In this document: piece by piece, positions 55,139 through 63,470 of the stretch | Layout of the letters: every line of letters starts with the position of its first letter | Position numbering within the stretch: position 1 is the stretch's first letter | Source of the DNA: Opitutaceae bacterium | Lineage (GTDB): Bacteria > Verrucomicrobiota > Verrucomicrobiia > Opitutales > Opitutaceae | Assembly: GCA_016795565.1 (NCBI GenBank) | Contig: JAEUGW010000011.1 | Coordinates: forward strand, 1-64,000 | Length of the DNA: 64,000 bases | Reading direction: 5' to 3' | Made by a program: the position numbers and the translations under genes | The notes under the pieces: model-generated | Told to the model about the DNA's origin: nothing | Seen by the model: the letters and a program-made list of their open reading frames with translations, nothing else | Database searches by the model: none

Positions 55139-55951
55139 CTATTGCTCCGGCCGCATGGCCAGCCGGATGATGTCCTTGTCGAAGAAATTCGAACCGAGTC
55201 CGGCATCCACGGTCAGGGTCGTGCCGTTGAGGCCGCTGCTGCGTTCGCTGAGCAGGAACAGGGCGGCGTTTGCCACCTCCTGTGTGTCCAGATTGCGCCT
55301 GCGGTAGGTGAGCTTCTCGGCGTAGAGGTAGCTCTCAATATAGCCCGGGATGCCGGCCGACGCGCTGGTCTTGAGTGGCCCCGCCCCAACGACGTTGAAC
55401 CGCACCTCGCTGTCGGAGCTGAATGATTTCGCCAGGAACCGGCTGCTCGACTCCAGCGCCGCCTTGATCGGCCCCATGTAGCCGTAGTTGTCCGGGGTGA
55501 CATGCAGTGATGAAATACCGATGGTCACAACGGAGGCATTGCGCGCCAGGTGCGGCTTCAAGGCATTGGCCAGCTCGACCAGCGAGAACGCCGAGATGGC
55601 CGTCGCCTGCAGGAAATCCCTCCGCGGTGTGCCGTGGAACGGTTTGAAGCCTTCGCTGTAATTGGCGAACGCAACCGAGTGCACCACGCCCTGCAATGGC
55701 GCGTGACCGGCTGCGGCGACAGCGGCGGCCAGCTTCTCGCAGGCGCCCTCCTGCTCGACGTCGCAGAGAAACACCGGCCGACCGGCCAGCAGCGACTCCA
55801 GTGATTTCTTCCTCGCCTCCGAGCGCACACTGTAGAGGACCTTCGCTCCCTGCTCCTCCAGCGCCTTCGCGATGAACCAGGCGACGCTCTTCTTGTTGGC
55901 GACGCCCATCACGAGGAAGGTCTTCCCCGAAACCTGAAGGAAATCCGTCAT
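55139..55951 (-). CDS. FabI-type enoyl-ACP reductase
   Basis: A 270-residue SDR of the FabI type: an N-terminal VMGVANKKSVAWFIA cofactor loop, AHSVAF-like HSVAFANYSEGF and the catalytic Tyr156-x6-Lys163 pattern in DNYGYMGPIKAALESS. The C-terminus has AGPLKTSASAGIPGY and GLNGTTLTVDAGL. It should reduce the double bond of enoyl-ACP; whether this is a full reductase for the cluster or an isomerising variant is open. The start overlaps the dehydratase gene by 4 bases. Confidence 0.87.
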   Translation of the reverse strand: MTDFLQVSGKTFLVMGVANKKSVAWFIAKALEEQGAKVLYSVRSEARKKSLESLLAGRPVFLCDVEQEGACEKLAAAVAAAGHAPLQGVVHSVAFANYSEGFKPFHGTPRRDFLQATAISAFSLVELANALKPHLARNASVVTIGISSLHVTPDNYGYMGPIKAALESSSRFLAKSFSSDSEVRFNVVGAGPLKTSASAGIPGYIESYLYAEKLTYRRRNLDTQEVANAALFLLSERSSGLNGTTLTVDAGLGSNFFDKDIIRLAMRPEQ

Positions 55952-56397
55952 GTCGTGACCTGTCCCTCGGGTTTCTTCCAGGCGACCGCGAACTCGACGT
56001 TCATCACTTTCCGGCCCTCGGGCGTCCTGATGAGGCCGGTGAGAAAATGAAATTCGCCGACCGTCTCCTTGCGCTTCACCTCCATGAGGACGGTGTCGCC
56101 GGGATAGACCGGCTGCCGGAAGCGGATGTCGGAAACCTTGCTCAGGAGCGGGACTCCCCCGCCCTGCCCGGCGGTCCCGGCCATGAGCTTGGCCATCAGG
56201 CAGGCGCCGGTCTGGAATACGGATTCGCTGAGCAGCACGCCCGGCGTGATCGGCGCGCCCGGGTAGTGGCCCTTGTAGAAATCCTCGTCCGCGCGCCAGG
56301 TGCGTTTCGCGACCAGCACCTCGCCTTCGTGTGAGACGATTTCGTCCACGAACAGGAACGGTGCGCGGTGCGGGATGAGCTTTTCGACTTCGGTCAT
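55948..56397 (-). CDS. FabZ-type 3-hydroxyacyl-ACP dehydratase
   Basis: A 149-residue hot-dog fold dehydratase. His44 in KGHYPGAPITPGVLL and Glu58 in LLSESVFQ give the FabZ catalytic pair with the usual 14-residue spacing. It removes water from 3-hydroxyacyl-ACP to form enoyl-ACP. The start ATG at 56397 gives the family N-terminus VEKLIPHRAPFLFVDEI. It is 7 bases after an FAD oxidoreductase gene and overlaps the FabI-type gene by 4 bases, so they form one operon. Confidence 0.92.
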   Translation of the reverse strand: MTEVEKLIPHRAPFLFVDEIVSHEGEVLVAKRTWRADEDFYKGHYPGAPITPGVLLSESVFQTGACLMAKLMAGTAGQGGGVPLLSKVSDIRFRQPVYPGDTVLMEVKRKETVGEFHFLTGLIRTPEGRKVMNVEFAVAWKKPEGQVTT

Positions 56398-56404
56398 GGG
56401 GTAT

Positions 56405-57853
56405 TCAGGCGGAAGCCATGGCGGTTCGCTTCTTGGCGGCAAGGGCCTTGTCGATCTGGTTGGCCACGATGACGCCGTAGTTGATGGTGCCCAGCCAGCC
56501 CGACATGATGATGCCGACCGAGCCGGCATGATACAGGCCCGGCAGCTGCTTCGGCAGATCCATCGAGACCTTGAGGCCTTCGAACTTGGTGCCGAATGAC
56601 GTGCCGGCCCAGTGCCGGGTGTAGCGCTCGATGGTCCGCGGAGTTGCGGCCTCCATCCACTCGATCTTGCCGCGAATGTCCGGGATGTGTTTCTCCAGCG
56701 CGGCGATCGATTCGCTGATCAGCCGCTGCTTCTCCGCGTCGTATTGTTCCGGCGTCAGCGCATTCCAGTCCGCATACTTCGCGTTGATGGAAACCACGAC
56801 CGTGTAGCGGTCGGAGCCCGGGCGCGTGTCCGGGTAATACAGGGAGAACGTCCGGCTGGTCGTGTGCAGGTCGACGAGCTTCTCGCTGGAAAACACCGGC
56901 TCGTCGGAGGTGAAAACCAGATCGCCGATGTGCGGCAGGGGCTCGCCCTTGCGGATGCCGAGATACACCTGGCAGGAACTGCTGTTGACGCGCACGGCCT
57001 TGGTCTCGGCCACGAACTCCGGGGTGAAGCTCTCCTCCCCGGCCAGGCGCAGAATGGTGTTCTTGATGTTGGCGTTGGAGAGCACGGCCTCGCAGCGGAT
57101 GGCGCGGCCGTTGGCGACCACGCCGGTCACGTGCCTTGCCCCGTCGCGTTCTTCGGTCAGGATTTTCTCCACCCCCACATGCTTGCGGATCTCGACGCCG
57201 TTGGCCTTCAGCTCCGCTGTCATCTTCCGGATGAGCACATCGCTGCCGCCCTGGAAGGTGTAGACGCCCTTGCTCATGAAGTTGGAGAACACGATGCCGA
57301 AGGTGATCGCCGGGTCGTCCAGGGTGGAGCCGTTGGCGTAGGCGATTGGCTCCATCAGCAGGCGCTGGACGTCGTCCCGCCCCGGGAAATACCGCTCAAA
57401 CATCTGGCCGGTCGTTTCCTGGTTGTTGTCGTAGAAATTCATCGCGCGCAGGTCGGTGAAGAACCGTTCGACGGTCTCGGCCGCCACCCGGAACTTCTCC
57501 ACCAGCAGCCGCGTGAAGTCCTCGCGGTCGAAAGTCGTGTCGATCGAGAACTGCGGGTTGATGAACCGCACGCCCTTCAGTTGCACGATCGAGTCGGCGA
57601 TGTCCTTGCTCCAGTATTTCCGGCAGGACTTGATCATGCCAATCGGGAAGCCGTGGAGGGAAATATCGAAGATGTGGCCGCCTTTCCGGGTGAACCAGGT
57701 GGCGAGTCCCCCAAGCTGGTAGTGGTGCTCCAGCAGCAGCACCTTGTGGCCGCATTTGGCCAGGACGTTGGCCCCGGTCATGCCGCCCAAGCCGCTGCCA
57801 ATCACCACGATGTCGTAGTGGTCTTCGATTCCTTTGAGCCAGTCGTAAGCCAT
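56405..57853 (-). CDS. CrtI/phytoene-desaturase-type FAD oxidoreductase 2
   Basis: A 482-residue flavoprotein. The ADP-binding motif [12 protein letters not shown] is at 18-29, followed by the CrtI-type stretch [29 protein letters not shown]. The C-terminal FAD-binding phrase is [22 protein letters not shown]. These motifs fit the CrtI/CrtISO/retinol saturase family, which acts on polyene chains (desaturation, isomerisation or saturation). With fatty-acid enzymes beside it, a lipid polyene is a plausible substrate. A second related gene lies upstream. It is not close enough to tell which reaction each does. Confidence 0.87.
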   Translation of the reverse strand: MAYDWLKGIEDHYDIVVIGSGLGGMTGANVLAKCGHKVLLLEHHYQLGGLATWFTRKGGHIFDISLHGFPIGMIKSCRKYWSKDIADSIVQLKGVRFINPQFSIDTTFDREDFTRLLVEKFRVAAETVERFFTDLRAMNFYDNNQETTGQMFERYFPGRDDVQRLLMEPIAYANGSTLDDPAITFGIVFSNFMSKGVYTFQGGSDVLIRKMTAELKANGVEIRKHVGVEKILTEERDGARHVTGVVANGRAIRCEAVLSNANIKNTILRLAGEESFTPEFVAETKAVRVNSSSCQVYLGIRKGEPLPHIGDLVFTSDEPVFSSEKLVDLHTTSRTFSLYYPDTRPGSDRYTVVVSINAKYADWNALTPEQYDAEKQRLISESIAALEKHIPDIRGKIEWMEAATPRTIERYTRHWAGTSFGTKFEGLKVSMDLPKQLPGLYHAGSVGIIMSGWLGTINYGVIVANQIDKALAAKKRTAMASA

Positions 57854-57903
57854 GCGAGCCGCCCAATCAAGTTTGGCGCCCGCGAAAGCGCAACGCGGAA
57901 AGT

Positions 57904-59337
57904 TTACCCGCGGGTCGAACTTTGCAGCACGTGGTAATTTGCCATCGAAATGCCGCTCAACATCGCGCCAACAATGCCCAGGAAACCTTGATCCGTGCCG
58001 CACAGATAGAGGTTCTGCAGATGGGTCCTGCCGTTGCGGATCTTCCGGGGTGCGCCGTAGATGGCGCCGTTCAGGTGCCCGGTGAACTTCTTGATCGTGC
58101 GCGGCGTGAACATGTCCGTCGCCACCTGCGCGGCGGCCAGCACGGTGTCGTCCACCCCGGGCAAAAAGCGCCGGGCACTGCGCACGGCGGCCTCAAACCA
58201 CTGCTGTTTGTCGGCCTGGTATTGCTCTTCCGGTAAATGCGCCCAGCGCTCGTAACTGGCCAGGCAGGTGACACGGAAGATCCCCTCCGGCAGACGGTCT
58301 GAGCCAAAGTCGAAGTTGTTTGGGAGGCAGATGACCCCGCTGCGGGTGTCCACCTGTTCCCGGGCCTGCGCGTATTCGAAGCGATCCGAATCGTTGAAGA
58401 AGATGATGGTGTCGTCACCCCAGCCCCACTCCGCGGGCTGGCGGTTGAATACGCTGATGGTTTCGATGAACGAGAGCGCACCGGTGTTGGCGTCGGCCTC
58501 CGCCGTGTGCACAGGCCCGCACAGCCTCATGGTCTCGGGATAGCCGACCGACGAAATCACATGTTTCGCCGTCACCTCGCTGCCGTCGTCCAGCACCAGC
58601 CGCGCCGCCCGGCCCTGTTCCTCGGTGATCCGCTGCACGCCGCATTTCATCCGGCGTTCGCCGCCAGCGGAGCGGAACTTGTCGAGCAGGACGCGGATGA
58701 TGACACGCACGCCCTCCAGCGGCCGGGCAAAGCCCTCGAGGAAGAGCGCCTTGAACATGATGACGAATTGTCCGAACTCCATGTCCCGCTCCTGCGCGCT
58801 GCCGTAATACATCACCGGGCAGAAGATCATGTCGGCCAACAGTGGATTCGAAATGTGCTGCGCCACGACCTCGCGGGCCGACAGCGGCTTGGCGTCGAGC
58901 GAGACGTCGTCGTAGGTCCTCACCAAGGCGACCAGCCGTCGCCAACCGGCGGCCTGCGCCGGGAACTTCGCCGCGACCTCGGCATCCAGCACCGCGAAGT
59001 CATTCGTGAACTTCAAGGTTGTCTCCCCGCGCGGGCCGAATGCGATCCTCGACTGTTTCTGCGGACACAGGGCAAATTCCTCGCGCTCGATGCGCAGCTG
59101 GCGCAGCAGTTTGACCAGCGGCGTGCCCTTCACGCCGGGTGCCACGTAGTTCGTCATGGCGTGCAAGCCGACGTCGTATTTTCGGCCGGCCATGCTGTAG
59201 AAGCTGTTCAGTCCGCCCGGGGCGTTGTGGCGTTCAAAAATGCAGACCTTTTGGCCGAAGTGCGCGAGGCGGATGCCCGCCGCCAGCCCGGACATGCCGG
59301 CGCCGATGATGGCTACATCGTAATGGGAGTCTTTCAC
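57904..59337 (-). CDS. CrtI/phytoene-desaturase-type FAD oxidoreductase 1
   Basis: A 477-residue flavoprotein with an ADP-binding motif [18 protein letters not shown] (11-28), [13 protein letters not shown] as the second glycine motif and [20 protein letters not shown] near the end as the C-terminal FAD contact. It belongs to the same family as the downstream flavoprotein but is clearly diverged. The start is a GTG at 59337, right at the edge of a palindromic element, with no strong Shine-Dalgarno; the only alternative is a TTG inside that element. Its substrate is probably a lipid or polyene attached to or released from the neighbouring ACP. Confidence 0.85.
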   Translation of the reverse strand: MKDSHYDVAIIGAGMSGLAAGIRLAHFGQKVCIFERHNAPGGLNSFYSMAGRKYDVGLHAMTNYVAPGVKGTPLVKLLRQLRIEREEFALCPQKQSRIAFGPRGETTLKFTNDFAVLDAEVAAKFPAQAAGWRRLVALVRTYDDVSLDAKPLSAREVVAQHISNPLLADMIFCPVMYYGSAQERDMEFGQFVIMFKALFLEGFARPLEGVRVIIRVLLDKFRSAGGERRMKCGVQRITEEQGRAARLVLDDGSEVTAKHVISSVGYPETMRLCGPVHTAEADANTGALSFIETISVFNRQPAEWGWGDDTIIFFNDSDRFEYAQAREQVDTRSGVICLPNNFDFGSDRLPEGIFRVTCLASYERWAHLPEEQYQADKQQWFEAAVRSARRFLPGVDDTVLAAAQVATDMFTPRTIKKFTGHLNGAIYGAPRKIRNGRTHLQNLYLCGTDQGFLGIVGAMLSGISMANYHVLQSSTRG

Positions 59338-59341
59338 TTCA

Positions 59342-59419
59342 GGTAGGGCGAGTCGTCCCGACGAGCCGCGAACAGGCAATAAAAAATCGGGTCGGCTCGT
59401 CCGAAGGACTCGCCCTACC
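59342..59419. repeat. Long inverted repeat inside the lipid cluster
   Basis: Left arm GGTAGGGCGAGTCGTCCCGA... (59342-59367) and right arm GGCTCGTCCGAAGGACTCGC... (59394-59419) are inverted copies with a few central mismatches. It lies between the ACP gene and the first FAD oxidoreductase gene. It is a different family from the CATTCTGAGC-type repeats. Confidence 0.8.
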
Positions 59420-59446
59420 CGATTGCAAGTTCACCGCGGCTGCCGC

Positions 59447-59701
59447 TCAGGCCTTGGCGGCGAACTTCGGGGTCAGGTATTCCGCGCAGCTCTCCAGCGA
59501 GGCGAGATGCGAATAATCAGCCTCCGGCACCTCGATGCCGTGGCGCTTGCGGAGTTCCATCACGATGTCGAGGAAGTCCATCGAATCCAGCTGCAGCTGG
59601 TCGCGGAGGCGGATCTCAGGCTTGATGGCCGAGAGGTCCTCGTCCGGAGCGATGTCGGAGATGATGTCGATAACCAGCTTCTTGCAGTCGTCTTTCGTCA
59701 T
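59447..59701 (-). CDS. Acyl carrier protein of the lipid cluster
   Basis: An 84-residue carrier protein with the phosphopantetheine serine at Ser40 (LDSMDF) and the usual helix pattern (LVIDIISDIAPD ... FLDIVMELRKRHGIEVP). It would carry the growing chain for the enzymes in the cluster. It is 15 bases after the ketosynthase stop codon on the same strand. The C-terminus ends in KFAAKA. A housekeeping ACP gene is not seen in this window. Confidence 0.93.
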   Translation of the reverse strand: MTKDDCKKLVIDIISDIAPDEDLSAIKPEIRLRDQLQLDSMDFLDIVMELRKRHGIEVPEADYSHLASLESCAEYLTPKFAAKA

Positions 59702-59716
59702 GATGTGTAGCGGGAG

Positions 59717-60955
59717 TTATGCGGCGAATCGTTTGATAATCAACGTGGAATTTATGCCCAGCATCCCGAAGGAATTGTTCAGGATGACGTCGATTTTGGC
59801 CCCGGATTTTGGATGATTAATCACCAGGCCCGGTATATCACATTGCGGGTCAAGCTCATCGACATTGATGGTTGGATGCACCACCCCGTCCTCAAAGCTC
59901 GGCAGGTTTCCGGCGAGTTCGAGGGCCCCGGCTGCGCCCATGGCGTGCCCAATGAAACTCTTGGTGTTGTTGATATGCGGCGGCGCGCTCCGGGCCTTGA
60001 AGACCTCGGCAATGGCCTGGCATTCCTGAATGTCGCCCTGCGGCGTGGAGGTCGCGTGGGTGTTCACCAGGTCGATGTCCTCGATGGTCATGCCGGCATG
60101 GGCGATGGCCTTGCGCACGCATTCAGCCTGGCGCTCCGGGTTGGGCAGCACGTAGTCGGTGGCGTCGGAGTTGACATGGTAGCCAGCGATCTCGCCATGG
60201 ATCCTGGCGCCTCGGGCCAGGGCGTCCTCAAGCCGCTCCAGCGTGTAGATGCAGCCACCCTCGGAGATGACGATGCCGTTGCGAGCCTTGTCGAAGGGGC
60301 GGCTGGCCTTGGTCGGATCGGCGTGGGCGGCGAGTGCGTTCTGGCTCTTGAAGCCGGCAAATATCCCGAAAGTCTGCGGGCTTTCGCTGACCCCGCCACC
60401 AAGTGCAAAGTCGATCTCGCCGAGACGCAGCATCTGGGCGGCGTGAATCAGGCCCATGTTGCCGGCGGCGCAGGCCGCGCCGATCGTGTAGGCCGGCCCG
60501 GTGATGCCGAGATTGAGCGACACCTCCCCCGCGGGATTGTTGGCCACGGTCCGCGGGTTGTGATGGTGCGTCCAGAACTTCGTATCGTATTTGAACTGCG
60601 AGATGTTGTAGACCTCGTTCTCCGTCTCGACATTGCCGTGTTCCGTGATGCCGAGGTAGATGCCGACACGGCTGCGGTCGCGGGCCTCGAGATTCACGCC
60701 GGCATCGGCCAGGGCTTCGCGCGCGCAGTAGATGCTGATGCCGCCCGCGCGCGTGCCGATCCGAACATCCTTCTTTTTTTGGTATTTGAGCGGGTCGAAC
60801 GTGCACATGCCCGCCGGATGCCGGCCCATGAAGCGCACATCGACTGCCGTGATGCCCGACACGCCATTCAGCAGATTCCGGCGGAACTCGGGCAGCGAGT
60901 TGCCGTTCGGGGCGGTGAGGCCGATGCCGGTGATGACGATGCGCGTTTGCTTCAT
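59717..60955 (-). CDS. FabF-type ketosynthase, first gene of the lipid cluster
   Basis: A 412-residue beta-ketoacyl-ACP synthase II-type enzyme. Cys162 (IGAACAAGN), His300 (NTHATSTPQGD) and His337 (KSFIGHAMGAAG) form an intact Cys-His-His site. The segment FWTHHHNPRTVANNPAGEV before the cysteine is unusual for housekeeping FabF as I know it. It extends ACP-bound chains by two carbons. It begins 67 bases from the divergent galE gene and is the first gene of the eight-gene cluster. Confidence 0.92.
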   Translation of the reverse strand: MKQTRIVITGIGLTAPNGNSLPEFRRNLLNGVSGITAVDVRFMGRHPAGMCTFDPLKYQKKKDVRIGTRAGGISIYCAREALADAGVNLEARDRSRVGIYLGITEHGNVETENEVYNISQFKYDTKFWTHHHNPRTVANNPAGEVSLNLGITGPAYTIGAACAAGNMGLIHAAQMLRLGEIDFALGGGVSESPQTFGIFAGFKSQNALAAHADPTKASRPFDKARNGIVISEGGCIYTLERLEDALARGARIHGEIAGYHVNSDATDYVLPNPERQAECVRKAIAHAGMTIEDIDLVNTHATSTPQGDIQECQAIAEVFKARSAPPHINNTKSFIGHAMGAAGALELAGNLPSFEDGVVHPTINVDELDPQCDIPGLVINHPKSGAKIDVILNNSFGMLGINSTLIIKRFAA

Positions 60956-60978
60956 GTGTGACTGCGTAAGGAGTCAGA

Positions 60979-61003
60979 TTTGCCTAGCCAACGGAAAGGC
61001 AAA
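60979..61003. promoter_or_regulatory. Inverted repeat between lipid cluster and galE
   Basis: Arms TTTGCCT (60979-60985) and AGGCAAA (60997-61003) are perfect inverted copies with 11 bases between. They lie in the 67-base space between two divergent start codons, where both promoters must be. It could be an operator. No regulator gene is adjacent to name it. Confidence 0.45.
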
Positions 61004-61022
61004 AGCAATAACTGTCTCGACC

Positions 61023-62015
61023 ATGAAAGTGCTCGTTGCCGGCGGGGCCGGTTACATCGGAAGTCATTGCGTCCGCCAGCTCATCTCCGCGGGCCATGAA
61101 CCCGTGGTTCTCGACAATCTGGCCTACGGCCACCGCGCCTCGGTGCCGCCCGGCGTGCGCTTTGTCCAGGCTGACCTCGGCGACGCGACGGCCCTTGACC
61201 GCCTTTTCAAGGAGACGAAGTTCGACCTCGTGATGCACTTCGCGGCCTTCTGCTACGTCGGCGAGTCGGTGAAGACGCCGATGAAATACTACATCAACAA
61301 CTGTTCCGCCACCTACACGCTGCTTGAGGCGATGATGCGGCACGGCGTGATGAAGTTCGTCTTTTCCTCGACCTGCGCCACCTTTGGCGTGCCGGCGAAG
61401 CTGCCGCTGGTCGAGGACATGCCGCAGGCACCGATCAATCCCTACGGCCAGACCAAGCTCGACGTCGAGAACGCCCTCAAGGCCCTCGCCCACGGCCAGG
61501 GCCTGAGCTTTGCCGCGTTTCGCTATTTCAACGCCGCCGGCGCCGCCGAGGATGGCAGCATCGGCGAGGATCACGACCCCGAGACACACCTCATCCCACT
61601 CGCCATCTGGGCCGCACAGGGCAAGCGCCCGGCGCTTGAGGTCTTCGGCACCGACTACCCCACTCCGGACGGCACCTGCCTGCGCGACTACGTGCATGTG
61701 GACGACCTGAGCCGCGCGCACATTGCGGCCTTCGACAAGCTCACGAAGCCCGGCACCGCACTCTTCTATAATCTCGGCACCGGCAAGCCGACCTCCGTCC
61801 TCGAGATCATCAAGGCCGTGGAGAAGGTCACGGGCCTCAAGGTGCCGGTGAAATTTGCCCCGCGCCGCGAAGGCGACCCGCCCGCGCTCTACGCTGACTC
61901 GTCCAAGGCTCAGCGCGAACTCGGCTGGAAACCAAAGTTCATGACGGTTGACGATCTCGTGGAGACCGCCTGGCGCTGGCACCGGGCGAGGCCGGGCGGT
62001 TACGGGGATCGGTGA
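61023..62015 (+). CDS. galE: UDP-glucose 4-epimerase
   Basis: A 330-residue extended SDR. The NAD motif GGAGYIGSH is at 7-15 and the catalytic residues are Ser116, Tyr141 and Lys145 (FSSTCATFG, NPYGQTKLD). The C-terminal half has the sugar-nucleotide-binding region (RYFNAAGA, DYPTPDGTCLRDYVHVDDL). It interconverts UDP-glucose and UDP-galactose for surface polysaccharide. It diverges from the lipid cluster and converges on the sigma-54 regulator gene. Confidence 0.95.
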   Translation: MKVLVAGGAGYIGSHCVRQLISAGHEPVVLDNLAYGHRASVPPGVRFVQADLGDATALDRLFKETKFDLVMHFAAFCYVGESVKTPMKYYINNCSATYTLLEAMMRHGVMKFVFSSTCATFGVPAKLPLVEDMPQAPINPYGQTKLDVENALKALAHGQGLSFAAFRYFNAAGAAEDGSIGEDHDPETHLIPLAIWAAQGKRPALEVFGTDYPTPDGTCLRDYVHVDDLSRAHIAAFDKLTKPGTALFYNLGTGKPTSVLEIIKAVEKVTGLKVPVKFAPRREGDPPALYADSSKAQRELGWKPKFMTVDDLVETAWRWHRARPGGYGDR

Positions 62016-62051
62016 GCGGGCGGACGCCGATGGGAAATCGGCGGCCGCCAA

Positions 62052-63407
62052 CTACTTTTTCTTTGCCTCCGGCTTCTTTGCCTTCGTCGCCGGAACCGCT
62101 GCGGCCCGCGCCTCCAGCGCCGCTTTCACCGCGCCGAGCATATCGTCGGGGTGTGCCGTTTTGAGCTGCGCATAAAGCTCGTCGTAGAGCAGCTCCAGGG
62201 CCGCCGGTTCCGGGTCTGCGCCGCCGCGCACCTCGTCGGGCAGATCTTTGGGCAGGATTGTGTCGCTCCGGGCAATGACGGCACTGCGATAAATCATGTT
62301 CTCGAGCTCGCGCACATTGCCGGGCCAGTGGTGGCGGCAAAGGATGGCAAGCGCCTCGGGCGAGACCTTGCGGGCCTTCGTCTTCTTGCCCTTGGCCAGG
62401 CTCTGGATGAAGAAATCGACAATCTGCGGAATATCCTCCGCCCGCTCGCGCAGCGGCGGCAGGCGCAGACGCACGACATTGAGCCGATAGTAAAGGTCCT
62501 CGCGAAATTCCCTGTCCTTCACCAGCGCCTCGAGATCCTTGTTCGTCGCGGCGATGACGCGCACGTTGACCTTGAGCGTCTCGGAACTGCCAACCCGCTG
62601 AATCTCGCCTTCCTGGAGCACGCGCAGGATCTTTGTCTGCGTGGCCGGGGTCATGTCTCCAATCTCATCGAGGAAAATGGTCCCGCCGTCGCAAACTTCA
62701 AACTTGCCCAGCCGCTGTGCCGTCGCGCCGGTGAAGGCGCCGCGCTCGTGCCCGAAGAGCTCGCTCTCGATCAGGTTCTCGGGGATGGCCGAGCAGTTGA
62801 CGGCCACGTAGGGGCGCGCGCTGCGGTGGCTGTGCCGGTGGATGCTCCGGGCGATGAGCTCCTTGCCCGTGCCGCTCTCGCCGGTGATCATCACGGTCAC
62901 GTCGCTGGCCGCCACCTGGCCGATGACCTTGAAGACCTGCTGCATCGCGGCCGAAGTGCCGACGATGCCCTCCTTGTGCTCCTCGGAATTAAGGACGGGC
63001 TGCACGCCGCCCGCCGAACGGATGTCCGCCTGGGTGCGCAGGGCGGTCTCGATCAGCGCCAGCAGTGTCGGGGGATCAAATGGTTTCACCACGTAGTCGA
63101 AGGCGCCGAACTTCATCGCCTCGATCGCAGTCTGGGCCGTGCCGAAGGCGGTCATCAGGATGACCAGCTGCTTCGGATTGGCGGCGCGGATGTGCTGGAG
63201 CGTCTCCAAGCCCGTCATGCCGGTCATGCGGTTGTCGAGGAGGACTACGTCGGGCGGTTGCTTCTTCACCGCCGCCACCCCCTCCTCTCCGCTCGGCGCC
63301 TCCTGCACGCGGTATTGGCGCGACGAGAGCACCCGGTTGAGCGAATAGCGCACCTCCGCGTCGTCATCGACGACAAGGATATGCGGAACTGGGGCGGTCT
63401 CGGGCAT
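62052..63407 (-). CDS. NtrC-type sigma-54 response regulator without a recognisable C-terminal HTH
   Basis: A 451-residue regulator. The receiver domain has phospho-acceptor Asp58 ([10 protein letters not shown]). The AAA+ domain shows Walker A GESGTGKE, the sigma-54-contact GAFTGA motif, Walker [10 protein letters not shown] and the arginine finger region. After residue 390 the usual Fis-type DNA-binding helices (with NxxxAA...LGxxRxTL) are absent; the tail is [30 protein letters not shown] then lysine-rich. Such NtrC relatives without HTH activate sigma-54 promoters from solution. The M50 gene diverges from its start by 63 bases. Confidence 0.9.
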   Translation of the reverse strand: MPETAPVPHILVVDDDAEVRYSLNRVLSSRQYRVQEAPSGEEGVAAVKKQPPDVVLLDNRMTGMTGLETLQHIRAANPKQLVILMTAFGTAQTAIEAMKFGAFDYVVKPFDPPTLLALIETALRTQADIRSAGGVQPVLNSEEHKEGIVGTSAAMQQVFKVIGQVAASDVTVMITGESGTGKELIARSIHRHSHRSARPYVAVNCSAIPENLIESELFGHERGAFTGATAQRLGKFEVCDGGTIFLDEIGDMTPATQTKILRVLQEGEIQRVGSSETLKVNVRVIAATNKDLEALVKDREFREDLYYRLNVVRLRLPPLRERAEDIPQIVDFFIQSLAKGKKTKARKVSPEALAILCRHHWPGNVRELENMIYRSAVIARSDTILPKDLPDEVRGGADPEPAALELLYDELYAQLKTAHPDDMLGAVKAALEARAAAVPATKAKKPEAKKK

Positions 63408-63470
63408 GTCCTAGCGTTGGATGCTCAAAATGGTTAGCGCTTCGCGCAAAGCTCGTTCTACTTACCGCCC

